Below the pieces are notes generated by a model. It saw only the letters and a program-made list of their open reading frames with translations, was not told the DNA's origin and searched no databases. The position numbers and the translations under genes are program-made. 64,000 nt of DNA from an uncultured Pelagibacteraceae bacterium. Its GTDB lineage: Bacteria > Pseudomonadota > Alphaproteobacteria > Pelagibacterales > Pelagibacteraceae. Position 1 is the first letter of the stretch; each line of letters starts with the position of its first letter. Of the stretch, positions 1 through 7,683 are shown in pieces. The stretch covers positions 27,329 through 91,328 of the forward strand of contig CACBGZ010000002.1 of NCBI GenBank assembly GCA_902538915.1, in the 5' to 3' direction.

Positions 1-1664
1 ATTCTATTTTTAAAATTATCAACTGAGTATGGGGGATTTGCTACAATTATATCAAACACTTGATTATTTTGATCGCTCTTTTCAGATTTTAATAATTTTT
101 TATAATCATGGTTATAGAATGGAAGTAAACCATCGGTGCAAAAAGTATTTGCATCACCATCTCCATTGAGAAATGAATTTACTTTTGTTGTTTTTGCTAG
201 TCTGTAATCTTTTTCAATTGCATAAACATATTCATTGCACCATTTATAATTCTTTTTATTCTGAGTGAAATTATCAACAGCAGTTTTTCCTCCCTCAATC
301 TCTTTAATGTTTAACTCATCAATTACTTTTTGAATTAATGAAATCATTTCAGTAATAAAATGACCACTACCTGATGCATAATCAATTACATAAGGTAAGA
401 AATTTATATCCTTATTTTTATTCTTATTTTTAATAATATTTTCAATAGGAATACTATTACAAATAAAAGATGCTAAAGGTATTGGCGTAAAAAATTGTCC
501 AGATTCTTGTTTAATCCCTGTATCTAAAATTTTTTCAAAAAAGTCACCAAGATATTGATGCTTTGTACTGTATTTAAGTTTATAAGTTTGTAAAAGTTGA
601 ACAATTGATTTTACAATAAATGCATTTTCTTCAAAAGTTTTTTTGTTAAAAATTTCTTTGAATTCAAATTCATTAGAAACAATTGATGTATTTTCATTTA
701 ATTTAAGGTACTTTTTGAAGCTATTTAAATTCTTAAAATCATCTTCAATTAAATTATTTTTACTATCAAAAATATCAACATTTAAATAATTTTTTGTGCC
801 TTTTATATAAAGATCTTTTAATCTTTTAATAAACGAAGTGTAGTCGTCACTTTCTAACCACTGAAAATCTAAAGATTTTTTAAAGTTTTGATCCTCATCA
901 AAAATTTTACAAATAAATAAATTAAAAATCTTATTAAATGCATTTGTTTTATCAGAAACAATATTCCTCCTTAATATTTCAGCAAATTGGTTAAAAATGT
1001 AACCACCATCATCTGAATTTATATCCCTTAAATCACTATAGTCTAATCTTTCTATACCTAGTTCGTAAGGTTTTTTACCCTCTTCAAATAAACCTTTAGA
1101 TATAAAAATTTTGTCCCATTTTTCGTATAAATCTTTCAAATTTTTTGAGGATGACATTTCTTTGGTTGGAAGAAAATAATCGTATTGTCTTTGAATAGTG
1201 TCTTTTTCAAATTTTGATGTATAAATAGAAACAATCTTAGTATCTTTTTCATTTAAAAAATAACTGAGTAATTGGTTTTTCTTCCAATCAGTTGTTGTTT
1301 TTTCTTTTGAATTATTAAACTCTTTACCAAAAGTCTTACAATCAATTAAGGCCCAAGATTTTTTTTTATTGTCTAAAATTTGTACATCACAATAACCAGC
1401 GCCAGCATTATGCCCAAGAGAAAAAGGTTTTTCTAAAACTATATTCTCACTGTTATAGCCAATATTTAGTAGTTTAATTACAAATTCTAAAACAACTAAA
1501 TTTTCCTGTTTTTCTTTTAAATCATTTATTGTCTTTCGGTGAATTTTTATATCACCATAATCAATTACGAAATCTTCTGAAACATATATTTTATTTTTTC
1601 CTTTTGAGAATAAATAAGAATTCTCTTTTTCTTTAAAATTTAATAAAGATAAATATTTTTTCAT
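1..1664 (-). CDS. Nuclease-methyltransferase restriction-modification protein, N6-adenine type (partial, C-terminus beyond window)
   Basis: This gene is missing from the ORF track because it runs off the left edge; I translated it from ATG at 1664 and the frame stays open for about 554 codons. The N-terminal part carries a PD-(D/E)xK-like nuclease signature (CDVQI, then ALIDCK). The middle has the N6-methyltransferase helical-region motif QESGQFFTP and the SAM-binding motif IDYASGSGHF. The catalytic NPPY motif (IIVANPPYSVDNF) is at about residue 543, just before the edge. A nuclease plus an N6-adenine methylase in one chain fits Type IIG or a single-chain Type I-like enzyme. The target-recognition domain would lie beyond the window, so type and specificity cannot be judged. 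It sits next to a tRNA fragment, which suggests an acquired island. Confidence 0.85.
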   Translation of the reverse strand, partial: MKKYLSLLNFKEKENSYLFSKGKNKIYVSEDFVIDYGDIKIHRKTINDLKEKQENLVVLEFVIKLLNIGYNSENIVLEKPFSLGHNAGAGYCDVQILDNKKKSWALIDCKTFGKEFNNSKEKTTTDWKKNQLLSYFLNEKDTKIVSIYTSKFEKDTIQRQYDYFLPTKEMSSSKNLKDLYEKWDKIFISKGLFEEGKKPYELGIERLDYSDLRDINSDDGGYIFNQFAEILRRNIVSDKTNAFNKIFNLFICKIFDEDQNFKKSLDFQWLESDDYTSFIKRLKDLYIKGTKNYLNVDIFDSKNNLIEDDFKNLNSFKKYLKLNENTSIVSNEFEFKEIFNKKTFEENAFIVKSIVQLLQTYKLKYSTKHQYLGDFFEKILDTGIKQESGQFFTPIPLASFICNSIPIENIIKNKNKNKDINFLPYVIDYASGSGHFITEMISLIQKVIDELNIKEIEGGKTAVDNFTQNKKNYKWCNEYVYAIEKDYRLAKTTKVNSFLNGDGDANTFCTDGLLPFYNHDYKKLLKSEKSDQNNQVFDIIVANPPYSVDNFKNR

Positions 1665-1667
1665 TTA

Positions 1668-1733
1668 TTAACCATATATTTTTATCCCTACAGCTTCTAG
1701 TGTACTTCTAGTTTGAGAGAATTTACTAACCAT
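1668..1733 (-). other. Possible 21-codon leader ORF directly before the RM gene
   Basis: An ATG at 1733 opens a 21-residue frame (starts MVSKFSQTRS, ends GIKIYG) closed by TAATAA immediately before the RM start codon, and in the same frame as it. The same frame stays open upstream to about 1817 without another clear start. No Shine-Dalgarno is visible. It may be a coupled leader peptide, the tail of an eroded gene, or chance. Confidence 0.25.
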
Positions 1734-1836
1734 ATTTTTCAATAAAAATAAGTGTGAGTTTTTAAAAGTGTAAGATTTTGTGATTTTAAGATTGTATGAG
1801 ACTACCAGAGACTAACTAAATTGTGAATCCTCTGCC

Positions 1837-1875
1837 TTTTAAGTCCTTTGTGTCTACCAATTTCACCACGAGGGC
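1837..1875 (-). pseudogene. 5' half of tRNA-Leu(UAA), ends at the anticodon loop
   Basis: On the minus strand the bases read GCCCTCG, then TGGTGAAATTGGTAGACAC, AAGGA and CTTAAAA. That is a normal tRNA-Leu acceptor strand, D-arm, 5' anticodon stem and loop with anticodon TAA. The 3' anticodon stem, variable arm, T-arm and acceptor 3' strand are absent; unrelated sequence (GGCAGAGGATT) follows at once. No T-loop motif occurs in the 170 bases before the RM gene. The break at the anticodon loop is where tyrosine recombinases often cross over, so this may mark an island edge. The rest of the 305-base gene-free stretch 1665-1969 shows nothing else beyond the small ORF. Confidence 0.7.
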
Positions 1876-1969
1876 ATCTGTTATTTTCATGAGTGTTTAT
1901 GCTAATATTTATAATTTAACAAGATGAATAAGTAAATTTTTTTATACTACTAATTATCATTAGTATAAA

Positions 1970-2662
1970 TTATAAATTGTAAACTTTTGCCAATATCTCT
2001 CTTTTTTCATAATCATTAACTCGACCCAAAATATCAAAAAAAATAATTTTTAACGCATTCTTATAATGTTGAGATTTTTTTTCATTTCCTACATTGGTAA
2101 AATTAAATGAAGAAAGTTTAATTTCTGACTCATTAGGTATTGAAGAAATTTTAATAAATGCTTTTCCATTCATTATATGACTACTCAAAATTAAAAAATT
2201 TATATCCCTTACCTTTTTAGGCCAGACTTTGTCAGGCGTCTTACTATTAAGCTTTTCTGCTATACCAATATTGTCCTGAAAAGTGACTTCAATTTTTTCT
2301 TTTTTTTCAATCTCAGACGCAATTTTTTTTTCAATAATTTCTAAATAGAATTCTGGGTTTTCTATTTTTAACTCATTAATTATAACGAGACTTTTAAAAA
2401 GATATGAATTCAAGTCTAAATTAAAAAAAATTTTATCTGCTTTAAAAGTGTTATTATAAAATTTAGTATTATTATTACGTACTTTTAGTCCATATACAGT
2501 TATTGAACCTGGAAAATTATATTTAAATTCATCAAAATTTATCTCTCTTTCTAACCAATTAGATAATTTATAATAAACATATTTCTCTACAATTTTTTCA
2601 TTAAAAGATATTGTTAAAATTAAGAAAAACACAGTAACAAAAAACCAGTTTATTTTTTTCAT
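1970..2662 (-). CDS. Membrane-anchored AsmA/YhdP-like periplasmic protein
   Basis: This 230-residue protein has an uncleaved-looking N-terminal membrane segment (residues 4-20). A region then resembles the N-terminal part of AsmA/YhdP/TamB-type proteins (YYKLSNWLEREINFDEF, followed by the 'GLKVRNNN' and 'LNSYLFKSLVIINELKIENPEF' strands). These families sit in the inner membrane and project a beta-groove into the periplasm for lipid traffic. The protein is much shorter than most relatives, so it is a minimal member or an N-terminal-only form. The family call rests on pattern recognition and is tentative. It is a single gene with no close same-strand neighbour. Confidence 0.5.
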   Translation of the reverse strand: MKKINWFFVTVFFLILTISFNEKIVEKYVYYKLSNWLEREINFDEFKYNFPGSITVYGLKVRNNNTKFYNNTFKADKIFFNLDLNSYLFKSLVIINELKIENPEFYLEIIEKKIASEIEKKEKIEVTFQDNIGIAEKLNSKTPDKVWPKKVRDINFLILSSHIMNGKAFIKISSIPNESEIKLSSFNFTNVGNEKKSQHYKNALKIIFFDILGRVNDYEKREILAKVYNL

Positions 2663-2842
2663 ACCTAATAATTTAAATTATAACAGAATGAATTTTATAA
2701 ATATTTTTCACAACAATTAATCATTAATTCCTCATAAAAATTAGAGAAATGAGTGTTAAAATTTAAAACATTACAGTTGAAATGTCTAGGTAGGACAAAA
2801 TTCATGATGAATAAATATCTCAAATAATTATGATAATATTTA

Positions 2843-3052
2843 ATGAAAAAAAATATTGTTAAATCTCACTTAAAAAAAAAGTACCAGGCAAAGCTTGCTT
2901 TATCAATCAGCCTATTTATTGTGCTTTTAACTGCAACTGGATACCTCTTTAATTCTAAAGAAGTAATTTTTCTATTCTATATTTCTTGTTTTGTATTTTT
3001 TTACAATTTGGTAATCCAATTTTTATTAGAAAGGTTTGATATTAAATCATGA
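2843..3052 (+). CDS. Small two-TM membrane protein, unknown
   Basis: A 69-residue protein with a basic N-terminus (MKKNIVKSHLKKKY) and two hydrophobic segments at about residues 18-35 and 42-62. It matches no family I recognise. Its stop overlaps the start of the next small gene (ATGA), so the two are probably translated together. The 180 bases upstream hold no visible gene. Confidence 0.55.
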   Translation: MKKNIVKSHLKKKYQAKLALSISLFIVLLTATGYLFNSKEVIFLFYISCFVFFYNLVIQFLLERFDIKS

Positions 3053-3180
3053 TAAAAACACTTGTTAAATTAAAGATATTAAAATTAATACTAATTGGTG
3101 GGGTATCAACTGCCTATGTTTTTAAAAAATACTGTGATGAAAAAAATGAAGTTAAAAGTAAAAAAGAAAAAAACTTTTAA
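3049..3180 (+). CDS. Small single-TM protein, 43 residues, unknown
   Basis: Too short for the ORF track. The ATG overlaps the stop of the preceding gene in an ATGA junction, which argues for translational coupling. The product starts MIKTLVKLKILKLILIGGVS, has one short hydrophobic segment (about residues 9-25) and a highly charged, lysine-rich tail. Its stop overlaps by 4 bases the 3' end of the convergent DUF4149 gene. No function can be assigned. Confidence 0.45.
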   Translation: MIKTLVKLKILKLILIGGVSTAYVFKKYCDEKNEVKSKKEKNF

Positions 3181-3566
3181 ATTAAAAGAAATACCAAACA
3201 AATCATTTGGACAAAATTAATTACTACAGATATAAAGTGTGAATATTTAAATTTCTTATCCTGTTTTTCGTCTCTATATTTATTAATTAATGGCATTAAT
3301 AAATAGTTTGATGTGGCGAATAAGATTGTGATCAATAAGATTAGATAAAAATCGATACCTAATTTACTTAAAAATAAAAATGTTAGTAGGACAACAAAGC
3401 TAATCGCTAGATTAACATTATAGTAAAAAGGAAATATTCGTCTAATAAACTTTCGAGCATTATCTTCATCTAGAGTAGTGAATACTACTGGAGCAATCAC
3501 AAACGAGAAAAATAACATTATCCCTAAAATCATTGCTATTAAATAAATACTAAGTTGTTCAATCAT
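3177..3566 (-). CDS. DUF4149-like integral membrane protein
   Basis: A 129-residue, four-helix membrane protein. The pattern 'MLFFSFVIAPVVFTTLDEDNARKFIRRIFPFYY' in helix 1 and its loop matches the DUF4149 (TMEM205-like) family, in which a small residue-rich first helix is followed by F-P-x-Y/F. Function is unknown in bacteria. Full length for the family. It stands alone, convergent with the two small + strand genes. Confidence 0.65.
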   Translation of the reverse strand: MIEQLSIYLIAMILGIMLFFSFVIAPVVFTTLDEDNARKFIRRIFPFYYNVNLAISFVVLLTFLFLSKLGIDFYLILLITILFATSNYLLMPLINKYRDEKQDKKFKYSHFISVVINFVQMICLVFLLI

Positions 3567-3636
3567 AATTTAATTTTCAATTGAATTTTCTTCTTTCATT
3601 ATTATTAGTCTTCCATGATGAGCAGTATTAAATCTT

Positions 3637-4617
3637 TTAATCTCTATCATAAACTTTTTCTCTCCAAATAGATCTTTTTTCCTCAAGGTGGATATTCTCA
3701 TCTTTTTTCTTTGTGTGCCTGATATTCGTTTCAAATGATAAAGAAGAAGGAAGTAGCTGATAATTTTTATCTATAAAATTTAATATAGACGAATAGGACG
3801 GATAAAAGTCTTTTTTTTCGTCAAAATTACTAAATTTCTTGTATTTTCTTGAAAATAAACCATTGCCATCATCATAAAATCTTTCTGTGGTTAAACCATA
3901 TTTTTCATAAGGATAATAATTTAGATCATCTTTATTTATATGATTTACCCAACTGGCATAAGTCCAATATTCACCAAAAGAACCATATATATTTGCAGCT
4001 TTTATTACTAACTCAATCCAATTTTGATCTGATTTGAAATGATCTTTAAATTTTAACTTAAGACTTTTTAAATACTTTTTATTAAAAACCATATGATGTG
4101 AAGTAAATGTTCCTCTGACGTCCTCAACAGGATTTATTTCCAATATATTGGTAATTAAATTTTTCCATGAATTTAAAATATCTTGATTTCCATATGATTT
4201 ATCCTGTAATAAAGCAAACTTTTCCTTTTTTTTATCAAGTATAGGCCATGATCTTACTGGTAATAAATCTGCATCCCATATTAAAAAAACATCGTCTAAT
4301 TCATCTATAATATCACTAGCTCCTAATTTAATAATCTGTTGATACAACCATCCAGGAGAGTAATTAGGTTTGTTTTGAGTAATTTGAGAAACGATATCTT
4401 TTTTTGTTAAACCATATTTATTTAAAAAAAAATTATCCTCATCCAGCAATGTTAAATTTTCAATATCCCAAGAATTAGATTTATCTTTAAAAATTTTTAT
4501 CTCATGATCCGATGTTACGACATAAATTTGTTTAGGTTTATATTTTTGAGAAATTCCCTCGAGAACTGATCTTGTACTCCAATTCACATGGTGAATTGGA
4601 ATCACAAATTGGTACAT
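3637..4617 (-). CDS. DUF6492-like glycosyltransferase (GT-A fold)
   Basis: This 326-residue protein starts YQFVIPIHHVNW and contains 'VFLIWDADLLPVR', a DAD metal/nucleotide-sugar motif in the position expected for GT-A glycosyltransferases. The segment 'RGTFTSHHMVFNKKYLKSL' and the later 'GSFGEYWTYASWV' match the DUF6492 family, which is found in capsule and polysaccharide loci. There is no signal peptide or TM segment, so it is cytoplasmic. It begins only 4 bases after the sugar phosphate cyclase gene, so the two form one transcription unit; the donor or acceptor may be the cyclase product (inference). Confidence 0.7.
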   Translation of the reverse strand: MYQFVIPIHHVNWSTRSVLEGISQKYKPKQIYVVTSDHEIKIFKDKSNSWDIENLTLLDEDNFFLNKYGLTKKDIVSQITQNKPNYSPGWLYQQIIKLGASDIIDELDDVFLIWDADLLPVRSWPILDKKKEKFALLQDKSYGNQDILNSWKNLITNILEINPVEDVRGTFTSHHMVFNKKYLKSLKLKFKDHFKSDQNWIELVIKAANIYGSFGEYWTYASWVNHINKDDLNYYPYEKYGLTTERFYDDGNGLFSRKYKKFSNFDEKKDFYPSYSSILNFIDKNYQLLPSSLSFETNIRHTKKKDENIHLEEKRSIWREKVYDRD

Positions 4618-4621
4618 TTTA

Positions 4622-6247
4622 TTAATTTAATTTCGCTTCTTTTTCTATATTTTCATCTGCTTTAAAAACAGTGACTGGATCTTCAAGACCTGCGTCTGAA
4701 CAAAGAGGTTCAACACCCAATCCTTTTCTAGGGTATTTTAAAACTACTTGTTTATATTCTTGTATGATTTCTTTTAATTCAGGTTTTGTTAAATCATTAA
4801 TATATTTACATTTTCCGATAGCAATTGGAACTGGAATAGCTAGGTTGCCTCCTCTTTTTTGAAGTATCTTATCAAAACCTTCATTCATGCATTTTTCGTC
4901 TAACAATATGTCATGCCATAAACTTAATTCATATTCACTAAATAATTTTAAAATTCTATGCAAATCTTTTTCACTTAACCAGCCTCTTTTATAAGACATA
5001 AAAGAGCTTAAGGTCATTTCAACACTAATGGCATGACCATGTAATAATCCTGCTTTAAGTTCAAAGTTTGCACTTAATCCATGGCCAAATGCATGATCTC
5101 TGATGCTGTGAACTTCGTGTAAATTATCATATTCACTCTCAACATAGCTCTTTAAAGACAGTCCAATAATTTTTTTTGATTTAGATACTATTTCATCTTG
5201 AGAATTACAATTTATTGTACCAAAGTGAGTTTTCATCAAATCAAGTCCTGTATCCTCAAGTAAAGTAAATAATTCTTCGTCTCTAATAACTGCCATTTTA
5301 TGAATTTCCGCAATCCCGTGTCTAACCCAAGAAGTTTTTAAACTTTTAAAGAATGATCGATCAGATATATTTAGCACTGGAGCATGAAAAGAGCCTAAGA
5401 GGTTTTTAAATCCACCAGCATCACAACATGATCTTGGACTGGGTCCACTATCTATTGCACTAACAACTGATGTTGATAACATTATATACGGAGTACTTCG
5501 ATGATAAATAGATGCAGCAAAAGCTCCAATATCTCCAATAACTCCTCCTCCAACTATTAAAATAGGTTCATTTCTATTTACACCTAATTTTCTAAAATCC
5601 TCTACTATTTTTTCCACATTTTTAATATGCTTATCAACCTCCATAGCTCTATAAACCAATTTCTCTAATATAATAGAATGATGATTAAAATAATTTTCGA
5701 TTTTTAATCCATAGTTATCCTCAATATTTTGATCTATTAAACAAACACATCTTCCAAATGATTTGTAATTATCTCTTAAGAGGTGATTATCGACATTTAA
5801 GGTGTCCTCTTCCACTTTAATTGAAGTAAATGTATTCAAGTTCATTGTTGCTTCTATTTGTTGATAATCATTCGAGCTAACAACATGTCCATTTGAATTT
5901 CTATAACTGGAAGTTGGATACAAAGCTAAGGGATTTTTCTGCTCATAATTTAAAATAAGCTGTTTATAAAAATCATGTTTGGAGCTATTAAGTAAATTTG
6001 AAATTAATTTAGAGTTTCCAAACTCTGTATCGCTAATACTTGAAGATAAAAAATTTAAATTTTTTGATAAATTTTTATTAAAGGGTAAAACTAAATGTGA
6101 AAGTTCAAGAAAAAATCTTTCAGTTGTTAAATTTAGAGAAGTTTTTAAAATTCTTAAATGAGGTAGTGAGGAAATAGCATTTAATTTTGAAAACTCATTT
6201 GCTATTCTTTCATCATAGGGATTTATTTCTGTAAGATCTATCAACAA
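4622..6247 (-). CDS. Sugar phosphate cyclase (DHQ synthase superfamily, EEVS/DDGS-like) with extra N-terminal domain
   Basis: The protein has 541 residues, against about 360-420 for ordinary cyclases. Residues from about 140 carry the superfamily fold: the NAD-binding GGGVIGD (233-239), then IYHRSTPYIML, the metal ligand Glu in RHGIAEIHKM, and His ligands in DHAFGHG and LLHGHAISVEM. 'RSTPYI', 'LLGSFHAP' and 'HGHA' resemble 2-epi-5-epi-valiolone or desmethyl-4-deoxygadusol synthases more than 3-dehydroquinate synthase. The family converts sugar 7-phosphates or DAHP to cyclitols. The first 140 residues match nothing I know. The annotated start is TTG; the frame is open upstream to 6316 with no ATG, and an ATT at 6298 is another possible start. 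The substrate is not predictable. Confidence 0.7.
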   Translation of the reverse strand: MLIDLTEINPYDERIANEFSKLNAISSLPHLRILKTSLNLTTERFFLELSHLVLPFNKNLSKNLNFLSSSISDTEFGNSKLISNLLNSSKHDFYKQLILNYEQKNPLALYPTSSYRNSNGHVVSSNDYQQIEATMNLNTFTSIKVEEDTLNVDNHLLRDNYKSFGRCVCLIDQNIEDNYGLKIENYFNHHSIILEKLVYRAMEVDKHIKNVEKIVEDFRKLGVNRNEPILIVGGGVIGDIGAFAASIYHRSTPYIMLSTSVVSAIDSGPSPRSCCDAGGFKNLLGSFHAPVLNISDRSFFKSLKTSWVRHGIAEIHKMAVIRDEELFTLLEDTGLDLMKTHFGTINCNSQDEIVSKSKKIIGLSLKSYVESEYDNLHEVHSIRDHAFGHGLSANFELKAGLLHGHAISVEMTLSSFMSYKRGWLSEKDLHRILKLFSEYELSLWHDILLDEKCMNEGFDKILQKRGGNLAIPVPIAIGKCKYINDLTKPELKEIIQEYKQVVLKYPRKGLGVEPLCSDAGLEDPVTVFKADENIEKEAKLN

Positions 6248-6489
6248 ATTTTCAAAATAATTGTTATTTACAAAATTTTCTATTAAATCTTTATTAATTA
6301 CAAAATTTTTTTTTACCTAAAATAAAATGTTCTGAAAATTTATTAATCGAACTTAAAATCACAAATCTTATTTAAAATATATAAAATTTTAGTCAAACTG
6401 CACTATGTCTCATGTTTGTATATCTCAACTCACAAATTCGTCCTCTACTAGAAATTATTAATAGTTAATAATATTTTGATTGATTAGTA

Positions 6490-7683
6490 TTACTCTTTTA
6501 CACTACCAGCTGTTAGACCACTGACTAAATATTTTTCAAAATATATGAAAATAAAAAGTACAGGTAAAGTTACAATTACTGAACCTGCCATTAAGTATTG
6601 ACGCGGTGTTTCTGCATCCCCGCTTAGATATTGAATGGCTCTTGATAAGGTAAATGATTTAGGACTATCCAAAAACATCAAAGAAAAAAGGAATTCATTC
6701 CAAGCAATCATAAATACATAAAGTGCAACGGATGCAATAGCTGGCAAACTTAAAGGAATAATAATCTTTAAAATTATGCCAAACCAATTTTGACCATCCA
6801 TAATACCGGCATCTTCAATTTCTTTTGGAATACTTTTAAAATAACCTTGCAACATATAAATAGCAACCGGCAAGGTTGTGGCCGTATAAACAATCAATAG
6901 ACCAAAGATTGAGTTTCTTAATCCCAGTTGACTAAACACAGTATATAAAGGGATCACTAAAACAATAGCTGGAAACATGTAAATAATTAAGATCGAAGTT
7001 GATAAAAAGTTTTTGCCAAAGAAATTTAATCTAGCAACAGCATAAGCCGCTGGTATTGCAAATAACAATGTGACAATAACAGTTCCGATAGAAACTACTG
7101 AGCTAATTAAGATGTATCTGCCAAAATTATAAGTTTCAAAGATTACAAAATAAGATTTGAATAACTCAGTTAAACTTTTTGTGAAATCAAGACTAAAGTC
7201 TAAAGGATTAACTAATAAAGCTATTTGAGTTTTAAAACTTGTAACCAACATAATGTAAAACGGAAATAAGATTACAAATGCAAAGAAAACAATGCCAAAT
7301 AAAGTGATAAAATCAAAAATAATTTTTTCAGATATAAAATCTTCCTTTAGAGATTGGATACTGTATTTCTTGAGTTTGTTGGTAAAAAATAAAGTAATTA
7401 AGAAAACTCCAAGAATATACCATAATGGAGATGCTTCATTTAAGTAAAAATATAAAATTGAAGATATAAATGATAATGAAAAAATCTTTATTAAGTGATT
7501 AATCTTATTACCAATTAAGACAAATGCTAAAGATAATAGAATACCAATCAAAAAAATAGGAGTGACGTTTAGATTGGTAAAACTTAAACCTTGCAGTGTA
7601 GCCATGATTTTCCAAATTGACAAAATACATGTCAGAAAAAAAGATGAAATGATCAAAAAAATTGCAAGAGATTTAAATCTCAT
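6490..7683 (-). CDS. Carbohydrate ABC importer permease, MalG-like, with N-terminal TM extension
   Basis: A binding-protein-dependent inner-membrane permease. The EAA-loop motif appears as 'EIEDAGIMDGQNWFGIILKIIIPLSLP', typical of the MalG/UgpE type. I chose ATG 7683 (MRFKSLAIF) over the track start because AGAGGG lies 5 bases upstream. The core (about residue 110 onward) is normal length, but about 100 residues with three or four additional hydrophobic segments precede it. It overlaps the MalF-like gene upstream by a few bases. With its neighbours it forms a CUT1-type sugar or glycoside importer; by context the cargo may be glucosylglycerate (inference). Confidence 0.88.
   Translation of the reverse strand: MRFKSLAIFLIISSFFLTCILSIWKIMATLQGLSFTNLNVTPIFLIGILLSLAFVLIGNKINHLIKIFSLSFISSILYFYLNEASPLWYILGVFLITLFFTNKLKKYSIQSLKEDFISEKIIFDFITLFGIVFFAFVILFPFYIMLVTSFKTQIALLVNPLDFSLDFTKSLTELFKSYFVIFETYNFGRYILISSVVSIGTVIVTLLFAIPAAYAVARLNFFGKNFLSTSILIIYMFPAIVLVIPLYTVFSQLGLRNSIFGLLIVYTATTLPVAIYMLQGYFKSIPKEIEDAGIMDGQNWFGIILKIIIPLSLPAIASVALYVFMIAWNEFLFSLMFLDSPKSFTLSRAIQYLSGDAETPRQYLMAGSVIVTLPVLFIFIYFEKYLVSGLTAGSVKE

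Noticed and set aside
1665-1875. Group I intron in tRNA-Leu(UAA), as in cyanobacteria
   Set aside because: The intron would need a 3' tRNA half before position 1665; no T-arm, 3' anticodon stem or acceptor strand is present, and the RM gene begins there.
1935-1965. Hairpin ATACTAAT/ATTAGTAT as terminator of the AsmA-like gene
   Set aside because: The stem is all A/T with a bulge and is followed on the minus strand by an A-run, not a T-run.
4622-6247. Ordinary AroB (3-dehydroquinate synthase)
   Set aside because: Not excluded, but the added N-terminus, HGHA and RSTPYI motifs and the glycosyltransferase neighbour fit other cyclases better; listed as a cyclase without substrate.
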